From NCBI GenBank assembly GCA_021796135.1, contig JAJYOQ010000243.1, positions 1 to 6,476 of the forward strand: a stretch of DNA of 6,476 bases. Reading direction: 5' to 3'. The first letter of the stretch is position 1; each line of letters opens with the position of its first letter. Below, piece after piece: positions 1-6,476 of the stretch. The notes below the pieces were generated by a model, which saw nothing but the letters and a program-made list of their open reading frames with translations, was not told the DNA's origin and did no database searches. The translations under genes were made by a program, and so were the position numbers. This stretch comes from Bacteroidota bacterium. GTDB taxonomy: Bacteria; Bacteroidota; Ignavibacteria; Ignavibacteriales; Ignavibacteriaceae.

Positions 1-84
1 CACTTCAAGAAGGGAGGCTGACAGTAAACCATCTTTTATTTCACCGCTTTTTGACCGGAAATGCATTTCATAATTTTCAAGAAC
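1..84 (-). pseudogene. PAS-domain coding fragment on the minus strand, cut at both ends
   Basis: Read on the minus strand from about base 84 down to base 1, the frame is open and gives V-L-E-N-Y-E-M-H-F-R-S-K-S-G-E-I, then KDGLLSASLLEV. This closely resembles the second half of a PAS domain (typical pattern: ENYE-x-x-FR-x-K-S-G-E-I-x-x-x-L-x-S-A), where the beta strands follow the ligand-binding helix. Bases above about 87 on this strand show no PAS similarity and are simply the complement of the + strand kinase, so the N-terminal half of this PAS domain is missing. The other end leaves the window. An ATG at 66-64 could serve as an accidental start; it lies in the palindrome ATGCAT that also holds the + strand ATG at 61. 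I read this as a fragment separated from its start by a rearrangement or a false join. Being a real truncated gene continuing to the left is the alternative. Confidence 0.55.
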
Positions 85-1545
85 AAAGCTGTAATGATAT
101 TGATAGATATTGAGAATGATTCCAAAATTGTGGATGCAAATGAAGCAGCATGCAAATATTATGGGTACACAAAAGAATATTTATTACAAAATATTCATGC
201 CTACCATTTATCTATCGACTCAGTTGATAAAATAAAGCAAAGGATGGGAGAGTACTTAAGCGGTGAGCAAAATTATCTTACTTCAAAACATATATTGTCT
301 AATGGTAAAGTCAGAGATGTTGATATATATATATCCGTCATATCTACTTTAGGAAAAAAATATGTTTTTTCTATAATTAATGATATTACCGATGAGAAGA
401 TGATTCAAGTTCAACTCGATGAATATAAAAAACATCTTGAATCTTTAGTTAAAGAAAGAACTGCGGAGCTTGAAGCATCAACAGAAAGATTCCGTCATTT
501 GTCTGAAAATTCTAAAGACTCAATATTTAGAATTGACAGTAAATTCGTTATGCATTATATGAATAAATCAATGAAGGAAAGGTGGGAAATAAAAGAAGAA
601 GAGAATTTATTAGATGTACTAGCCCAAAATAAAGTGCCTAAGAGCTTAATTAATTCAATTTCAAGCGCTCTTGAAAAGACATTTGAGACAAAAACCATTG
701 TAAGGGAACAGATTTTTCATGTGAATAAATTCTGGATGGATTGGGTGTTCATTCCGGAAATCAGCGCATTCAATGAAGTGAAAAGTATACTTGGCTTCGG
801 TAGAGACATAACCGAGATAAAATTGCTACAAGAAAAAATACAGTCAGCATTTGAAAAGGAAAAAGAACTAAACCAACTAAAAACTAATTTTATTTCTTTT
901 GCTTCACATGAATTTAGAACACCACTTACAAAAATTCAAACATCTGCTGAGTTACTCAGACTTTTCGGAAGGAAATGGGATGAAGGAAAATACAACAATC
1001 ATTTCAACCAAATCGAAACTTCAATAGACGAAATTACTCACATGCTCGACCAGGTGCTAACAATTAGCAGAGTAGAAAGAGGGAAGTATGCTTTTGAACC
1101 TGCAAAAGCGAATATAAGATTTTTGATTGATGAGGTAATAGCCGGTATAAATCTGCTTCCATATTTCAACCATATAATTTCAGTCAATTATGCAATTGAA
1201 AGAGCAGAATTTAACATTGATACAAAATTAGTAAAAAGCATTCTACAGAATCTAATATCCAATGCTGTAAAATATTCAGCTGCAGCAACCAGAATTGAAG
1301 TATATGTGATTCAAGAAGAAAATTCTCTTCGATTTGAATTATTAGACCATGGCATAGGTATTCCCGAAAGTGAAATTAAAAAAATATTTGAGCCGTTTCA
1401 TAGAGCGTCTAATATTGGTGCAGTAGAAGGTACGGGCTTGGGCCTGGCTATAGTGAAACTGATGGTCGAATTGCACCGCGGTACAATATCAGTCCAAAGC
1501 AAAATTAATGAGGGCACAAAGTTTATGGTAATAATAAAAACCTAA
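61..1545 (+). CDS. PAS-PAS sensor histidine kinase, probably truncated at the N-terminus
   Basis: Soluble sensor kinase of 494 residues as readable. PAS domain 1 spans about residues 7-112 (KNKAVMILID, IVDANEAACKYYGY, ending in INDITDEK). A charged coiled coil follows at about 115-145, then a second, more divergent PAS at about 143-255 (ends FGRDITEIK), a HisKA dimerisation helix pair with the phospho-acceptor His283 in FASHEFRTPL, and an HATPase_c domain. In the latter the N box has Asn401 (NLISNAVKYS), the G1 box is DHGIGI at 429-434, the F box FEPF at 443-446 and the G2 box GTGLGLAI at 457-464, so all catalytic motifs are intact. No membrane segment or signal peptide is visible, so it should act in the cytoplasm. 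The ATG at 61 is the first possible start because in-frame stops lie at 19, 25 and 52. However, it has no clear ribosome binding site and cuts PAS 1 short by its leading helix, right where minus-strand PAS coding begins. The true gene was probably longer, perhaps with more PAS domains. Its target is unknown; the regulator at 1738 is the nearest candidate. Confidence 0.88.
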   Translation: MHFIIFKNKAVMILIDIENDSKIVDANEAACKYYGYTKEYLLQNIHAYHLSIDSVDKIKQRMGEYLSGEQNYLTSKHILSNGKVRDVDIYISVISTLGKKYVFSIINDITDEKMIQVQLDEYKKHLESLVKERTAELEASTERFRHLSENSKDSIFRIDSKFVMHYMNKSMKERWEIKEEENLLDVLAQNKVPKSLINSISSALEKTFETKTIVREQIFHVNKFWMDWVFIPEISAFNEVKSILGFGRDITEIKLLQEKIQSAFEKEKELNQLKTNFISFASHEFRTPLTKIQTSAELLRLFGRKWDEGKYNNHFNQIETSIDEITHMLDQVLTISRVERGKYAFEPAKANIRFLIDEVIAGINLLPYFNHIISVNYAIERAEFNIDTKLVKSILQNLISNAVKYSAAATRIEVYVIQEENSLRFELLDHGIGIPESEIKKIFEPFHRASNIGAVEGTGLGLAIVKLMVELHRGTISVQSKINEGTKFMVIIKT

Positions 1546-1737
1546 AATTAAGAAAACATTTGAGATTTTACCTTACGTAGAAACATCTATTAGGAAGAGA
1601 ATAGTGGTCGAATAATGGCATAGTGAAGTAAAGGGAAATGTACCGTTTAATTCTACTAATAAGTTATTCCATAGACTGTTTATACATAATATGAATAGGG
1701 AAACAATACTTATTTTCAAGAATAGAATATCATCTTA

Positions 1738-2493
1738 ATGCAAAGACAAAATAAAATACTCGTGGTAGAGGATGATCCAATATTATCCTCAAACCTAAAT
1801 GAGCTCCTGACCTCCTTTGGCTATTCTGTTTCTTTATCATGCAATGGCATTGAAGGATTAAAATTTCTAAAGTCCGGTCTTCCGGATCTAATTATCTGCG
1901 ATGTAATGATGAATGGAATGGATGGTTTTTCTTTTTTTGAGGAAGTAAAACAGGTTTACACTTATTCCGTGCCTTTTATCTTTCTAACTGCCAGAAGCGA
2001 TTTAGATAGCCTTCGCTACGGAATGAATTTGGGCGCTGATGATTATATCTTCAAACCTTATAAAGCCGGCGAACTGCTAAAAGTAATTGAAACAAGGTTA
2101 AAAAAACACAATATAACTTCAATCGTTAAGGATATCGAAAGTACTGCTAAGCTTAAATATTCTGATATAATATTTGTGGATGATTCCAGAAAAAGCATTC
2201 CGTTGAATGTATGTGAGATTAAATTTATTTCTTCAAATGGCGATTATTCAATAGTTAATTCATCTAAAATTAAAAATTTAATTATTAAACAAACTCTAAA
2301 AGAATGGGAAGAAATACTTCCGGTTAGTCAGTTCATAAGGATACATAGATCAACAATAGTGAACATTGAATTCATCGATAAAATTGAAAAAGGTTTTAAC
2401 AGGGAATTATTGATTAAGGTAAAAGATTACGATAAAAATCTTGTAGCAAGTATTCGCTATTCCGCCAAACTAAAAGAAAAATTATTTAAGTAA
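1738..2493 (+). CDS. LytTR-family response regulator (REC-LytTR transcription factor)
   Basis: A 251-residue DNA-binding response regulator. The receiver domain covers about residues 5-122: acidic pocket Glu11-Asp12-Asp13, phospho-acceptor Asp55 in ICDVMM, switch Thr84 in FIFLTAR, and Lys106-Pro107 in DDYIFKP. A linker leads to a LytTR domain at about 145-250, recognisable from ISSNGDYS and the signature FIRIHRSTIVNIEFID. LytTR domains bind direct repeats in promoters through a beta-sheet fold rather than a helix-turn-helix. Length is normal for the family. The ATG at 1738 is the first Met before the conserved KILVVEDD strand; no good Shine-Dalgarno site precedes it, unlike the three genes downstream. 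It lies 192 bases after the PAS kinase, so co-transcription is possible but not shown. Its receiver closely resembles that of the next gene (VPFIFL, GMNLG-x-DDY and KP at matching places). The regulated genes cannot be read from the window. Confidence 0.9.
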   Translation: MQRQNKILVVEDDPILSSNLNELLTSFGYSVSLSCNGIEGLKFLKSGLPDLIICDVMMNGMDGFSFFEEVKQVYTYSVPFIFLTARSDLDSLRYGMNLGADDYIFKPYKAGELLKVIETRLKKHNITSIVKDIESTAKLKYSDIIFVDDSRKSIPLNVCEIKFISSNGDYSIVNSSKIKNLIIKQTLKEWEEILPVSQFIRIHRSTIVNIEFIDKIEKGFNRELLIKVKDYDKNLVASIRYSAKLKEKLFK

Positions 2494-2571
2494 TTCAGCT
2501 TGATTAAAATAGTTCTTAAGAATCCTAAGTTCTGGTACCTAAATCCTCTATTGTAACGCTCACCCTCAATA

Positions 2572-2600
2572 TTGCGACGCTTATCGAATAAAATTATCAT
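2572..2600 (+). promoter_or_regulatory. candidate sigma70-type promoter of the REC-kinase/MCP/CheW unit
   Basis: TTGCGA at 2572-2577 and TATCAT at 2595-2600 are separated by exactly 17 bases and match the TTGACA/TATAAT consensus at 4 and 5 of 6 positions. Transcription would begin near 2607 and give a leader of roughly 58 bases containing the hairpin at 2627-2647. In AT-rich DNA such matches arise by chance, and if the organism uses a Bacteroidetes-type promoter (TTTG / TAnnTTTG) this call is wrong. Confidence 0.3.
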
Positions 2601-2626
2601 TTTACAGAAACTATCCGAATATAAAC

Positions 2627-2647
2627 CAGAAAGATTTTTTCTTTCTG
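2627..2647 (+). promoter_or_regulatory. perfect 8-bp hairpin just before the ribosome binding site of the REC-kinase gene
   Basis: CAGAAAGA (2627-2634) and TCTTTCTG (2640-2647) are exact reverse complements around a TTTTT loop. The stem ends five bases before the Shine-Dalgarno AAAGGA (2652-2657), which itself lies seven bases before the ATG at 2665. It has no T run after it, so it is not a standard terminator. It could protect the mRNA 5' end, affect translation start, or be a DNA-binding site; function is inference. Confidence 0.4.
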
Positions 2648-2664
2648 CTATAAAGGATTAAAAA

Positions 2665-3738
2665 ATGAAGAAAATATTATTTGTAGAAGACGACAGCACC
2701 ATTAGATCGAACATTAAAGAAATTCTTGACATAGCTGGGTATGATTGTATCCTAGCCGGAGATGGGTTTGAAGCATTAGAAAAAGCAAGAAAGAATTTAC
2801 CTGATCTCGTCATCTCGGATATTATGATGCCTGAAATGGACGGTTATGAATTTTTCCGCAATTTTAATGACCAATACTCCGATTATGGTGTCCCATTTAT
2901 TTTCCTATCTGCTAAAACAGAGCAAGATGAAATTAGAAAAGGAATGAATCTTGGTGTAGATGACTACTTAACCAAGCCATTTAGAATAAAAGATTTGGTC
3001 AACGCCATAGAAGTGCGTTTTACTAAAAGTGAAAAACAGAAAAGACAATTAGAGAAATTTACTTCAGAAATTGTCCATCAATATATACCCCATGAATTAA
3101 GATCTCCGCTAGTAGCTATCCTCGGGATCTCAGAAATTATACGGGATGATTACGGGCAACTCTCCGGAAGTGATATTATTCAATTTGCAGAAAAAATATA
3201 TAAAGCTGGGGAAAGGCTTCACGAAAGAATAGAAAAATTTTTATCTCTTATTGAATTAGACCAGGTTCAAATGAGAAATATTTTGGACTCATTTGTAAAC
3301 TCAACCGAATTAACAAAAATACAGGATATAGTATTAGACTTTATTTCTAAAAGCTGTCGTATAATTGATTTACCTGTTTTACCTCAACAAAGGATCAAAA
3401 TAAATTTTCACTTCCTTAGTGTTCTTCTTAATGAGCTTCTTGAAAACGCGGATAAATTTAGCCCTAAAGATTCTGAAATTAAAATTATTTTTTCTGTTAC
3501 CGAACATCAATTTCAACTGAATATCATAAATCCTTCGGAAGAAAATATTATTTCAATCAATGATTATCAGATAATAGACTTTTTCCAAATTGATAAAGAA
3601 ACAAAACAACAACCAGGTAATGGAATCGGACTGGCTATTGTTAAACGTATTTCTAAACTCTATAAACTTGACTTTAAAATAAGCAAAAATGAAAATGATG
3701 AAGTGGTGTCAACAATGATATTTCCTTTAATAAAATAA
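2665..3738 (+). CDS. Receiver-histidine kinase hybrid (REC-HisKA-HATPase_c) with degenerate G1 box
   Basis: A soluble 357-residue protein with an N-terminal receiver domain (about 1-120) and a C-terminal kinase module. The receiver is complete: Glu8-Asp9-Asp10, phospho-acceptor Asp52 in [10 protein letters not shown], Ser82, and Lys104-Pro105. A short coiled linker leads to a HisKA helix pair with His143 in IPHELRSPL. The HATPase_c domain has an N box with Asn261 ([11 protein letters not shown]) and a G2 box at 318-326 (GNGIGLAIV). The G1 position, where kinases carry DxGxG to hold the adenine, instead reads IINPSEEN (287-294) with no Asp or Gly, so ATP binding may be weak or lost. Such receiver-first kinases are usually controlled by phosphorylation of their own receiver by another kinase. 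The start is well supported by AAAGGA seven bases upstream. The gene ends 28 bases before the MCP and is probably its operon partner, which suggests a role linked to that receptor or to another CheA-fed pathway. That link is inference from position only. Confidence 0.88.
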   Translation: MKKILFVEDDSTIRSNIKEILDIAGYDCILAGDGFEALEKARKNLPDLVISDIMMPEMDGYEFFRNFNDQYSDYGVPFIFLSAKTEQDEIRKGMNLGVDDYLTKPFRIKDLVNAIEVRFTKSEKQKRQLEKFTSEIVHQYIPHELRSPLVAILGISEIIRDDYGQLSGSDIIQFAEKIYKAGERLHERIEKFLSLIELDQVQMRNILDSFVNSTELTKIQDIVLDFISKSCRIIDLPVLPQQRIKINFHFLSVLLNELLENADKFSPKDSEIKIIFSVTEHQFQLNIINPSEENIISINDYQIIDFFQIDKETKQQPGNGIGLAIVKRISKLYKLDFKISKNENDEVVSTMIFPLIK

Positions 3739-3766
3739 TTCTATAATAAATTTAAGAGGTGTTCTT

Positions 3767-5836
3767 ATGAATTGGTTTACTAATCTAAAAATCAGCGTCA
3801 AACTTGCCATTGGCTTTGGAGTAAGTTTGCTAGCGATTATTATTGCCATTTTTGTTTCCGACTCCAATAGCTCAAACATAGATCAAATGATAAATAACAT
3901 AAATAATGTCCAATTTCCTAAAACCGTTTGGGCAAATAATGTAGTTAATATGATCAATGAAGAAAGCAAAGCCTTAAGGGATATGGTTTTAATCAACGAT
4001 CAGCAGGCGCTTGAAGAATTAATGACGAAATATCAAACATATGTCGATAGTGCAAATGAAAATTATGATTCTCTTAGTAGAGCTGTCGTGTCTCTGGAAG
4101 GGAAGGCGTTATTAACAAAAGTAATAAGCAAAAGAGATAAATATAAAAAAGAAGCTCAATCAGTATTGGATCTAATCAAATCCGGAAATAAAGACTCTGC
4201 TTTAGCAGTTTTGTATGGAGGATTTAGAACTGCGGAACATGAATATTTAAGCGACATAAATGATTTAATAATTTTACAATCAAAGCGAGTAAAAGATGAG
4301 GCTAATATTGCTGATCAATCTTCAAGTAATGCTAAAATAACATTATTTGTGGTCGGTGGCCTTGCATTTCTATTGATTTTAATTCTTGGTCTATTAATTT
4401 CAAGCAGAATAGTACAACCGCTGAAAATTGTTGCTGATAGATTAGTGCAACTTCAAAGTCACCTAATAACAAACTTAGGAGAAGGTTTACTTGCATTGTC
4501 TAAAGGCGATCTAAGCGCAAAAGTCGAAAAAGATATTAAGCAACTTAATTTCATCAGAACAGATGAAATTGGCTTATTAGCAATTACTGTAGATAAAGTT
4601 ATTGCACAATCTCAAGGTAGTGTCGATGCTTATGAAATTGTTCGTGCTAAAATTAACCAGCTTAGTAATGAAACATTAAGGCTAATAGATACCTCTAAAG
4701 AAGGGAAACTCGATAACAGAGGAGACTTGACAAAATTTGAAGGTTTCTATAAAAATTTGCTTTATGGATTCAACTCTGTACTTGACGCTATTATTATGCC
4801 AATAAAGGAAGGCGCCCGTGTTTTGGAAATTTTTGCGAATGGAGATTTTACTCATAGAGTTACTGCTGAGTATAAAGGCGACCACCAATTAATTACGAAT
4901 AGTATAAATAAACTTGGAGACTCAGTAGGTTCGGTACTTGCAGAAGTTTCCGAAGCAGTTTCAGCCACAGCAAGTGCATCGACACAAATTTCGTCAAGCT
5001 CAGAGGAAATGGCTGCCGGTTCTCAGGAACAAAGCTCTCAAGCTCAGGAAGTTGCTGCAGCTGTAGAGCAAATGACAAAAACAATTCTTGAAACTACTAA
5101 GAACGCAGGCAGCACGGCTAATGAAGCAAAGAATGCAGGTAAGATAGCAAAGGACGGTGGAAAGGTTATCTCCGAAACTATCGATGGCATGAATAGAATT
5201 GCAATAGTTGTAACAAAAGCTGCTGACACAGTTCAAGAATTAGGCAAAAGTAGTGATCAGATTGGAGAAATTGTCCAGGTTATTGATGATATAGCAGATC
5301 AGACTAATTTACTAGCATTGAATGCGGCCATTGAAGCTGCTCGTGCTGGAGAACAAGGACGGGGATTTGCAGTTGTCGCTGATGAAGTTCGTAAGCTAGC
5401 TGAACGTACTACAAAAGCAACAAAAGAAATCGCTAATATGATTAAAAGAATTCAAAAAGATACAAATGGTGCAGTCGAGTCAATACAGCAAGGTACAGCA
5501 GAAGTGCAAAAGGGAAAAGACCTCGCAGCTAAAGCAGGTGAATCTCTGGAACAAATTATCTCTGGTTCTGCAGTAGTCGTAGATAGTGCAATGCAAGTAG
5601 CTGCCGCAAGCGAGGAGCAATCCGCATCTGCTGAGCAAATTAGCAAAAATATAGAAGCTATTAGCAGTGTAACTCAGCAATCAGCTGCGGGCACCCAGCA
5701 AATAGCACGGGCAGCAGAGGATTTAAATAGACTCACTGATAATTTGCAGAATCTTGTTTCAAAATTCAAAATTGATGTTAATGAAAGAAGAAACGACAGA
5801 TCATCACTTGCTGTCAGGTCATATAGTACATGCTAA
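3767..5836 (+). CDS. Methyl-accepting chemotaxis protein (4HB sensor, poly-HAMP, MCP signalling domain)
   Basis: Transmembrane chemoreceptor of 689 residues that controls a CheA kinase through CheW. Membrane segments lie at about residues 13-30 and 191-211; between them is a periplasmic part of about 160 residues of long amphipathic helices, consistent with a four-helix-bundle sensor (4HB_MCP type). After TM2 comes a HAMP domain (Pro218, GDL at 247-249, DEIG at 266-269) with a longer connector than usual. Next come two more HAMP-like units at about 303-343 and 342-395 (Pro345, NGDF at 358-361, EYKGDH). The cytoplasmic coiled-coil hairpin runs from about 395 to 671. Its highly conserved tip, starting [20 protein letters not shown] and continuing to [11 protein letters not shown], is at 509-548. 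Tip Glu529 lies about 141 residues (20 heptads) from the end of the coil, which fits the 40H class. Q/E-A-rich stretches such as [18 protein letters not shown] are likely methylation regions. There is no C-terminal CheR/CheB-binding NWETF-type pentapeptide. Shine-Dalgarno AAGAGGT (3754-3760) supports the start. CheW follows after 16 bases. The ligand cannot be told from sequence. Confidence 0.96.
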   Translation: MNWFTNLKISVKLAIGFGVSLLAIIIAIFVSDSNSSNIDQMINNINNVQFPKTVWANNVVNMINEESKALRDMVLINDQQALEELMTKYQTYVDSANENYDSLSRAVVSLEGKALLTKVISKRDKYKKEAQSVLDLIKSGNKDSALAVLYGGFRTAEHEYLSDINDLIILQSKRVKDEANIADQSSSNAKITLFVVGGLAFLLILILGLLISSRIVQPLKIVADRLVQLQSHLITNLGEGLLALSKGDLSAKVEKDIKQLNFIRTDEIGLLAITVDKVIAQSQGSVDAYEIVRAKINQLSNETLRLIDTSKEGKLDNRGDLTKFEGFYKNLLYGFNSVLDAIIMPIKEGARVLEIFANGDFTHRVTAEYKGDHQLITNSINKLGDSVGSVLAEVSEAVSATASASTQISSSSEEMAAGSQEQSSQAQEVAAAVEQMTKTILETTKNAGSTANEAKNAGKIAKDGGKVISETIDGMNRIAIVVTKAADTVQELGKSSDQIGEIVQVIDDIADQTNLLALNAAIEAARAGEQGRGFAVVADEVRKLAERTTKATKEIANMIKRIQKDTNGAVESIQQGTAEVQKGKDLAAKAGESLEQIISGSAVVVDSAMQVAAASEEQSASAEQISKNIEAISSVTQQSAAGTQQIARAAEDLNRLTDNLQNLVSKFKIDVNERRNDRSSLAVRSYSTC

Positions 5837-5852
5837 TTAAGAAAGGTAAAAA

Positions 5853-6326
5853 ATGCAAACTGATGTTCAAGAAATTGTGAAACATGAAGTAGATAACGAA
5901 TTGCTTCAGCTCGTTACTTTTAAGTTAGATGTGGAAGAATTCGGAATCGATATTTTGCGTGTTCAGGAAATCATTAGAATTATGAGTATAACCAAAGTAC
6001 CAAACTCACCGGAGTTTATAGAAGGAGTCATCAACTTAAGAGGTAGAGTAATTCCAGTTATTAATTTAAGGAAAAGGTTATTGCTACCTACTATAGAGAA
6101 AGACAACAAAACTAGAGTAATCGTAGTAGAACTAAGTGGTAAAACAGTAGGGTTTATAGTTGATGAAGTCAACGAAGTATTGCGTATTCCAAAAAGCATA
6201 ACCGAGCCGCCGCCGGAGATGACTGCAGGAATAGACAGCGACTATATCACAAGCGTCGGCAAACTTGAAGATAAACTTCTAATTTTGCTCGACATAGAAA
6301 AGCTTGTTGACAAAACTAAATTCTAA
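5853..6326 (+). CDS. cheW: CheW chemotaxis coupling protein
   Basis: A cytoplasmic adaptor of 157 residues, the usual length of a single-domain CheW. It links MCP tips to the CheA kinase in the chemosensory array. The two-subdomain beta-barrel fold is visible from LLQLVTFKLD (17-26), FGIDILRVQEIIRI (30-43), VPNSPEFIEGVINLRGRVIPVINL (49-72, with the NLRG motif at 61-64 that contacts receptor and kinase), VGFIVDEVNEVLRI and a final strand LLILLDIEKL. No receiver domain is fused to it, so it is CheW rather than CheV. GAAAGG (5841-5846) six bases before the ATG supports this start. The 16-base gap after the MCP points to co-transcription and to this CheW serving that receptor; no CheA gene is in the window, so the kinase must be encoded elsewhere. 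Confidence 0.96.
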   Translation: MQTDVQEIVKHEVDNELLQLVTFKLDVEEFGIDILRVQEIIRIMSITKVPNSPEFIEGVINLRGRVIPVINLRKRLLLPTIEKDNKTRVIVVELSGKTVGFIVDEVNEVLRIPKSITEPPPEMTAGIDSDYITSVGKLEDKLLILLDIEKLVDKTKF

Positions 6327-6336
6327 ACTCCACTTA

Positions 6337-6358
6337 TTGAAAATAGAATATTTTTCAA
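6337..6358 (+). repeat. AT-rich inverted repeat between cheW and the terminator
   Basis: TTGAAAA (6337-6343) and TTTTCAA (6352-6358) are exact reverse complements with an 8-base loop. The weak stem lies directly before the strong terminator stem. It may stabilise the 3' end of the transcript or be incidental in AT-rich DNA. Confidence 0.3.
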
Positions 6359-6392
6359 AGCCCGTTCGCTTATAAAGTAAACGGGTTTTTTT
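6357..6392 (+). terminator. Rho-independent terminator after cheW
   Basis: CCCGTT (6361-6366) pairs with AACGGG (6380-6385). The stem continues inside with CTT/AAG (6369-6371 and 6375-6377) past a short mismatch, and seven T residues follow directly (6386-6392). The upstream AAAG can also pair with the T run. It lies 31 bases after the cheW stop and is the only clear terminator in the window, so it should end the REC-kinase/MCP/cheW transcript and insulate the riboswitch region that follows. Confidence 0.85.
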
Positions 6393-6396
6393 ATAA

Positions 6397-6476
6397 CATT
6401 GAATATTTATATGCAATCTTAAATAATAGCCGGTCCCACTGAAAGCGGAAGTCCCTTTCTTTCAATAAGAAAGGCA
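6397..6476 (+). promoter_or_regulatory. Partial cobalamin (B12) riboswitch-like element, cut by the window edge
   Basis: The run CCGGTCCCACTGAAAGCGGA (6430-6449), followed by AGTCCC and the 8-bp hairpin CCTTTCTT/AAGAAAGG (6454-6461, 6467-6474) and then GCA at the edge, matches the middle of many cobalamin riboswitches. These typically read GGTCCCGCCACTGTgAAgCGGAAGTCCC, then a variable stem, then GCCACTGG. Compared with that pattern the core here lacks a few bases (TCCCACTGAAAGCGG). The expected upstream AAGGGAA and GGTGcAAaTCC boxes are not clear: the best counterpart is TATGCAATCT at 6412-6421, flanked by the small ATTTA/TAAAT stem. The last part, including the B12 box, would lie outside the window. 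It would control a gene to the right, often a B12 uptake receptor or synthesis gene in such bacteria. It could also be a decayed copy. Confidence 0.5.

Noticed and set aside
317..333. Run of alternating TA (gttgatatatatatatcc) in the PAS kinase as a slippage site
   Set aside because: It is short, lies in frame in a normal PAS strand (DVDIYISV), and the reading frame continues intact.
1546..1737. Gap between the PAS kinase and the LytTR regulator searched for a small gene, promoter or terminator
   Set aside because: All frames are broken by stops, no hairpin with a T run is visible, and TATACATAAT near 1681 has no properly spaced -35 partner.
2513..2522. Palindrome TTCTTAAGAA after the LytTR gene as a terminator or operator
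   Set aside because: There is no loop or T run for a terminator, and a 10-base AT-rich palindrome is expected by chance. LytTR sites are direct repeats, and none were seen here.
3742..3747. TATAAT directly upstream of the MCP gene as an internal promoter
   Set aside because: No -35 match lies at 16-18 bases, and transcription would start at the Shine-Dalgarno site itself, leaving no usable leader.
4682..5680. Several minus-strand open frames of 61-78 codons opposite the MCP gene
   Set aside because: They lie opposite a strongly conserved MCP coding region, have no family motifs, overlap each other and lack credible starts. They are frame shadows of biased codon use.
4980..5720. Repetitive Ala/Gln/Ser/Glu-rich coding in the MCP as a DNA repeat array
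   Set aside because: The pattern is the heptad coiled coil of the MCP signalling domain; the DNA itself is not tandemly repeated.
5963..6199. Minus-strand open frame of 78 codons opposite cheW
   Set aside because: Its residue pattern is the complement of the CheW gene, with no recognisable domain or ribosome binding site.

Overview
The window is AT-rich, bacterial and gene-dense, and devoted almost entirely to signal transduction. Five complete-looking genes run on the + strand: a PAS histidine kinase, a LytTR-type response regulator, a receiver-histidine kinase hybrid, a methyl-accepting chemotaxis protein (MCP) and a CheW coupling protein. Low GC, Lys/Asn/Ile-rich proteins, PAS-rich soluble kinases and LytTR regulators suggest the Bacteroidota/Ignavibacteriota (FCB) side of the tree. 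The purine-rich Shine-Dalgarno sites before three genes fit Ignavibacteria-like lineages better than classical Bacteroidia. This is inference from style; no marker gene is present.

Layout. Bases 1-84 carry, on the - strand, a fragment that reads as the C-terminal half of a PAS domain. It points away from the + strand kinase at 61-1545, whose own first PAS domain begins abruptly at the same place. This looks like an inversion or chimeric join. The LytTR regulator (1738-2493) follows after a 192-base gap. After a further 171-base gap with a candidate promoter and a leader hairpin comes a tight three-gene unit: REC-HisKA-HATPase hybrid (2665-3738), MCP (3767-5836) and CheW (5853-6326), with gaps of 28 and 16 bases. 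A Rho-independent terminator closes it (6357-6392). The last ~80 bases look like the start of a cobalamin (B12) riboswitch that runs off the right edge and would control the next gene.

How the parts may work together. The MCP senses through a periplasmic four-helix bundle and passes the signal through a poly-HAMP stalk to a CheW-binding tip. CheW would couple it to a CheA, but no CheA, CheY, CheR or CheB gene lies in this window. The gene directly before the MCP is instead a soluble REC-kinase whose ATP-binding domain lacks the usual DxGxG motif. The PAS kinase and the LytTR regulator may form a separate sensor/transcription-factor pair. The two receiver domains in the window resemble each other closely and may be paralogues.
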